From Curtobacterium sp. MCBA15_009 (lineage in GTDB: Bacteria > Actinomycetota > Actinomycetes > Actinomycetales > Microbacteriaceae), in contig NZ_MJGO01000002.1 in the NCBI RefSeq assembly GCF_001864895.1, positions 154,572 through 218,571 on the forward strand: a stretch of 64,000 nucleotides of DNA, in the 5' to 3' direction. Position 1 is the first letter of the stretch, and each line of letters starts with the position of its first letter. The notes beneath the pieces are model-generated. The model saw only the letters and a list, made by a program, of their open reading frames with translations. It was not told the origin of the DNA and ran no database searches. Both the position numbers and the translations under genes were made by a program. This document shows positions 62,301-64,000 of this stretch, piece by piece.

Positions 62301-64000
62301 CCAGGCCACGGTCGACCGCGCACCGGCGAACGGCACGCTCGACCTGGCCACCGACGGCTCGTACACGTACACGCCGAAGGACGGGTACTCCGGTACGGAC
62401 ACCTTCACCTACACGGCGACGGACCGCGACGGACGCACGACCACCGGCGCCGTGACGATCACGGTCTCGCCCGCGACGAAGGCCGACGCCGTCACCGTCG
62501 CGGCGGGCAGCAGCGTCACCGTGACCTCGCGTGACCTCACCGCCGACGACCTCGGCACCGGCCTGCGCGTCATGGACGTGCGGGACGGCGAGCACGGCAC
62601 CGCGAAGCGGAACGAGGACGGCACCGTCACCTACACGCCGGCCCCGGGGTACTCCGGCAAGGACACCTTCACGTACACGGTGACCGACGCCGAGGGCAAC
62701 ACCGCCACCGGGACCGTCGCCGTGACGATCACGCCCGTGGTCGCCGGTGGTTCGACCACCGTGGCCGCGGACGGCACCACCACGGTGCCCGCCGACCAGG
62801 GCGTGCTCGCCGGAGCGAAGGGGACGGACCTGACCGTCACCGGCAACACCGACCCGGAGCACGGTGCCGTCACCGTGGACGAGGACGGCGGCTACACGTA
62901 CACGCCGGAGCCCGGGTACTCGGGTCCGGACACCTTCGACACCACGATCACCGACGGGTCGGGCAACACCACGACCGGTACCGTCACGATCGTCGTCGCA
63001 CCGAAGGCCGTGGCGGACGCCGCGGAGACCCGCGCCTCGACCCCGGTCGACGTCGCGGTGACCCGCAACGACTCCGGCACCGCCCTGACCGTGCAGTCGG
63101 TCACGCAGCCGGAGCACGGCACCGCCACCGTCACCGGTGCCGGGACCGTCACGTACACCCCGGCCGCCGGCTTCTCCGGCACCGACCGGTTCTCGTACAC
63201 GGTCACCGACCCGACCGGCGGCACCGCGACCGCGGTCGTCACCGTGACGGTCGCACCGACCGCCGCAACCGACCGCATGGAGACCGGCCCCGGCACCGCA
63301 CTGCCCATCGCCGGGTCCACGCTCACCAAGAACGACGACGGCACGGGCCTCACCGTGACGGGGCACGGCAGCGCCGCGCACGGCACGGTCAGCACGGGCA
63401 GCACGCCGGGATCGCTCGTCTACACCCCGGACCGCGGCTTCTCCGGCACGGACACGTTCGAGTACACGGCGACCGACGCCTCCGGGCAGACCGCCACCTC
63501 GACCGTCACCGTCGTCGTCGGCATCGCCGCGGTCGACCACTGGAACACGACCGCGACGAACGGCACGCTGCGCGTGCCCGCGTCGAAGGGTGTGCTCTCC
63601 GGTGACGCGGGCAGCGGGCTGACGGCGTCGATCGAGACGAAGCCGGCCCACGGCAGGGTCACGCTCGCCGACGACGGCTCGTACGTCTACACCCCGACGG
63701 CGAACTGGTCCGGCCGTGACCAGTTCACCTACGGTGCGACCGACGCCGAGGGCAACACCGCCTACGCGCTCGTGATCATCGACGTCACGCCCACCGCCGT
63801 GGACGACCGCGCGGCGACCACGGCCGGCGAGCCGGTCACGGTGCGGGGCCCCGGTGTGCTCGGCAACGACCACGGCACCGACCTGACGGTCGTCGCCACC
63901 GGTCGCGCCCAGCACGGCACGGTCACCATCGCCGCCGACGGCACCTTCACCTACACCCCGGCGAAGGGCTTCTCCGGCACGGACACCGTGACCTACCGGG
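59323..64000 (+). CDS. Giant secreted Ig/cadherin-like repeat protein (3' partial)
   Basis: The frame is open from ATG 59323 to the end of the window, 1,559 codons so far, and must continue. A signal peptide (VPRRRPALRLVAMLGATLL then ASA) starts it; GTG 59350 is an alternative with AGGG upstream. About 370 residues follow with a propeller-like look (NTLYATNAAGRVIAVDIS, NGLGISREGVKMFAA, GIAFSSDGYLYVSN), then an Ig-like linker and at least 13 repeats of about 93 residues with the pattern ADD, GVLxND.GTGLTV, HGTVTV..DGSYTYTP, GFSGTDTFTYTATD. These are tandem Ig/cadherin-like (VCBS/tandem-95 type) modules of long adhesins. A wall anchor, if any, is beyond the window. Substrate and role are inferred. 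Confidence 0.9.
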   Translation, partial: MLPVHQGTAVPRRRPALRLVAMLGATLLAGAGLTATTAVVASEPASAVDATLDGALLCNQNTLYATNAAGRVIAVDISNSDSKGQTADVATLGAEANNGLGISREGVKMFAAANGGTATLREYDPKTGQVSASIATDAVRSIIRGAVDPSTGLYYLGGNYGSAPDNNAWLGAYDPATKKYIGQVGQLSGLKDGNGDFAFSTRGLLFVVAADTVYRVNAETMPTTPGTAPIGTTAIATLPAGTTSPGIAFSSDGYLYVSNAVQTNNVWTTTIYQLDPTSGAEIRRFPINGDYRASDLATCNYADTLTGQASIDDRWNSGDQFGLAITGGGITPNAGTRGTTTGSANGVQSQKAGAVLSTPTKQYTVTQTAAGTTDPANYDTTWKAVNTTTNAVVAQGTGSTAALTFPAATSSDGTDVVVTFANRLKLTHAQTAADVYSTPVETALDVPAAGVLRNDQGTGLTVTGHTDPQHGTVTMSATDGSFRYVPAKGFSGTDQFTYTATDGGGRTSTSTVTVTVTPTTTDDAFSVHAGQTATADAAKGLLANDRGLQLTITGNTDPAHGTVTVRADGSYSYTPADGWSGKDSFTYTAKDGSGASSTATVTVTVLPTAGADDVTATAGSPTKGAAPGLLGNDLGSGLTVQGATQPAHGSVTVAKDGSYVYTPADGYSGPDSFDYTVVDPSGNTDTVTVTVQVAPLAADDTVRVAAGSTYTADTRAIGVLGNDLGTGLTVDSNTAPAHGTVSVDKASGTFTYTPADGFSGTDTFRYTAVDASGAPTTATVRITVAPTAADDAVSTITGTPVSVPVQRNDRGTDLTTTIVRGPANGTAVVEQDGTVSYTPAAGTSGVDTFEYTVTDGNGVTSTPATVTVTVTPRTWADTVSTTAGTRLAIDPATLTANDRGTGLHVTDASGAQHGGVAYDPATDAVVYRPAPGFSGTDTFTYTVTDASGTTATGTVTVVVGPQAAADTAEATAGSTLTVGADRGVLANDDGTGLQATVDRAPANGTLDLATDGSYTYTPKDGYSGTDTFTYTATDRDGRTTTGAVTITVSPATKADAVTVAAGSSVTVTSRDLTADDLGTGLRVMDVRDGEHGTAKRNEDGTVTYTPAPGYSGKDTFTYTVTDAEGNTATGTVAVTITPVVAGGSTTVAADGTTTVPADQGVLAGAKGTDLTVTGNTDPEHGAVTVDEDGGYTYTPEPGYSGPDTFDTTITDGSGNTTTGTVTIVVAPKAVADAAETRASTPVDVAVTRNDSGTALTVQSVTQPEHGTATVTGAGTVTYTPAAGFSGTDRFSYTVTDPTGGTATAVVTVTVAPTAATDRMETGPGTALPIAGSTLTKNDDGTGLTVTGHGSAAHGTVSTGSTPGSLVYTPDRGFSGTDTFEYTATDASGQTATSTVTVVVGIAAVDHWNTTATNGTLRVPASKGVLSGDAGSGLTASIETKPAHGRVTLADDGSYVYTPTANWSGRDQFTYGATDAEGNTAYALVIIDVTPTAVDDRAATTAGEPVTVRGPGVLGNDHGTDLTVVATGRAQHGTVTIAADGTFTYTPAKGFSGTDTVTYR

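Noticed and set aside
59190-62534. Forward open frame of about 1,100 codons overlapping the second giant gene
   Set aside because: It is His/Arg-rich shadow sequence without motifs. The frame from 59323 carries a signal peptide and regular Ig-like repeats.
59200-63915. Long reverse-strand open frame opposite the second giant gene
   Set aside because: Same cause as the first giant gene: biased codons in repeats leave no reverse stops. No recognisable domain or start signal.

Overview
The window is a very GC-rich, densely coded bacterial chromosome segment. The gene content (class E sortase-type LAFTG proteins, a YhgE/Pip-like protein, LAL-type LuxR and LacI regulators, a DUF559 nuclease-like gene, frequent GTG starts and ATGA/GTGA start-stop overlaps) fits an actinobacterium. 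The style resembles Microbacteriaceae such as Curtobacterium; that assignment is inference from gene content and codon use only. I saw no rRNA or tRNA genes, transposases, phage genes or CRISPR arrays. No gene-free stretch exceeds about 300 bases.

Left part (1-24.5 kb): the end of a SpoU-type RNA methyltransferase; a giant secreted protein of about 4,970 residues with 37 DUF11/DUF7507-like repeats and a C-terminal LAFTG sorting signal; a lipoprotein translationally coupled to it; a LAL-type LuxR regulator whose start lies at the centre of a 34-bp perfect palindrome; a LacI regulator; a DUF559 nuclease-like gene bracketed by copies of one long palindromic repeat; and a three-gene operon of TetR regulator, degenerate ABC-ATPase-like protein and YhgE/Pip-like membrane protein.

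Middle part (24.6-40.7 kb): a secreted S8 protease, a 54-residue orphan gene, purA, a low-molecular-weight phosphatase, a membrane-anchored NERD-like protein, a LAFTG-anchored calcineurin-like phosphoesterase with a LamG-like module, an SRPBCC protein, a CPBP protease overlapping a two-component system, a lipoprotein divergent from a TetR-like regulator with a shared palindrome, and a second CPBP protease.

Polysaccharide locus (40.8-55.9 kb): acyltransferase, Wzz-like co-polymerase fused to a BY-type kinase, Asp-box protein, initiating glycosyl-phosphate transferase, UDP-GlcNAc 2-epimerase (reverse strand), Wzy-like polymerase, Wzx-like flippase, three glycosyltransferases, a DUF4012 protein and a small LAFTG surface protein, closed by a strong hairpin terminator. 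Together these are the parts of a Wzx/Wzy-dependent exopolysaccharide or capsule pathway.

Right part (55.9-64 kb): a P-loop GTPase-like protein coupled to a 113-residue partner, a VanZ-like protein, two tandem paralogous small proteins of unknown family, and the start of a second giant secreted protein with at least 13 Ig/cadherin-like repeats, which runs off the window. Two giant adhesin-like genes, three LAFTG proteins and a polysaccharide locus make this a cell-surface-rich region.
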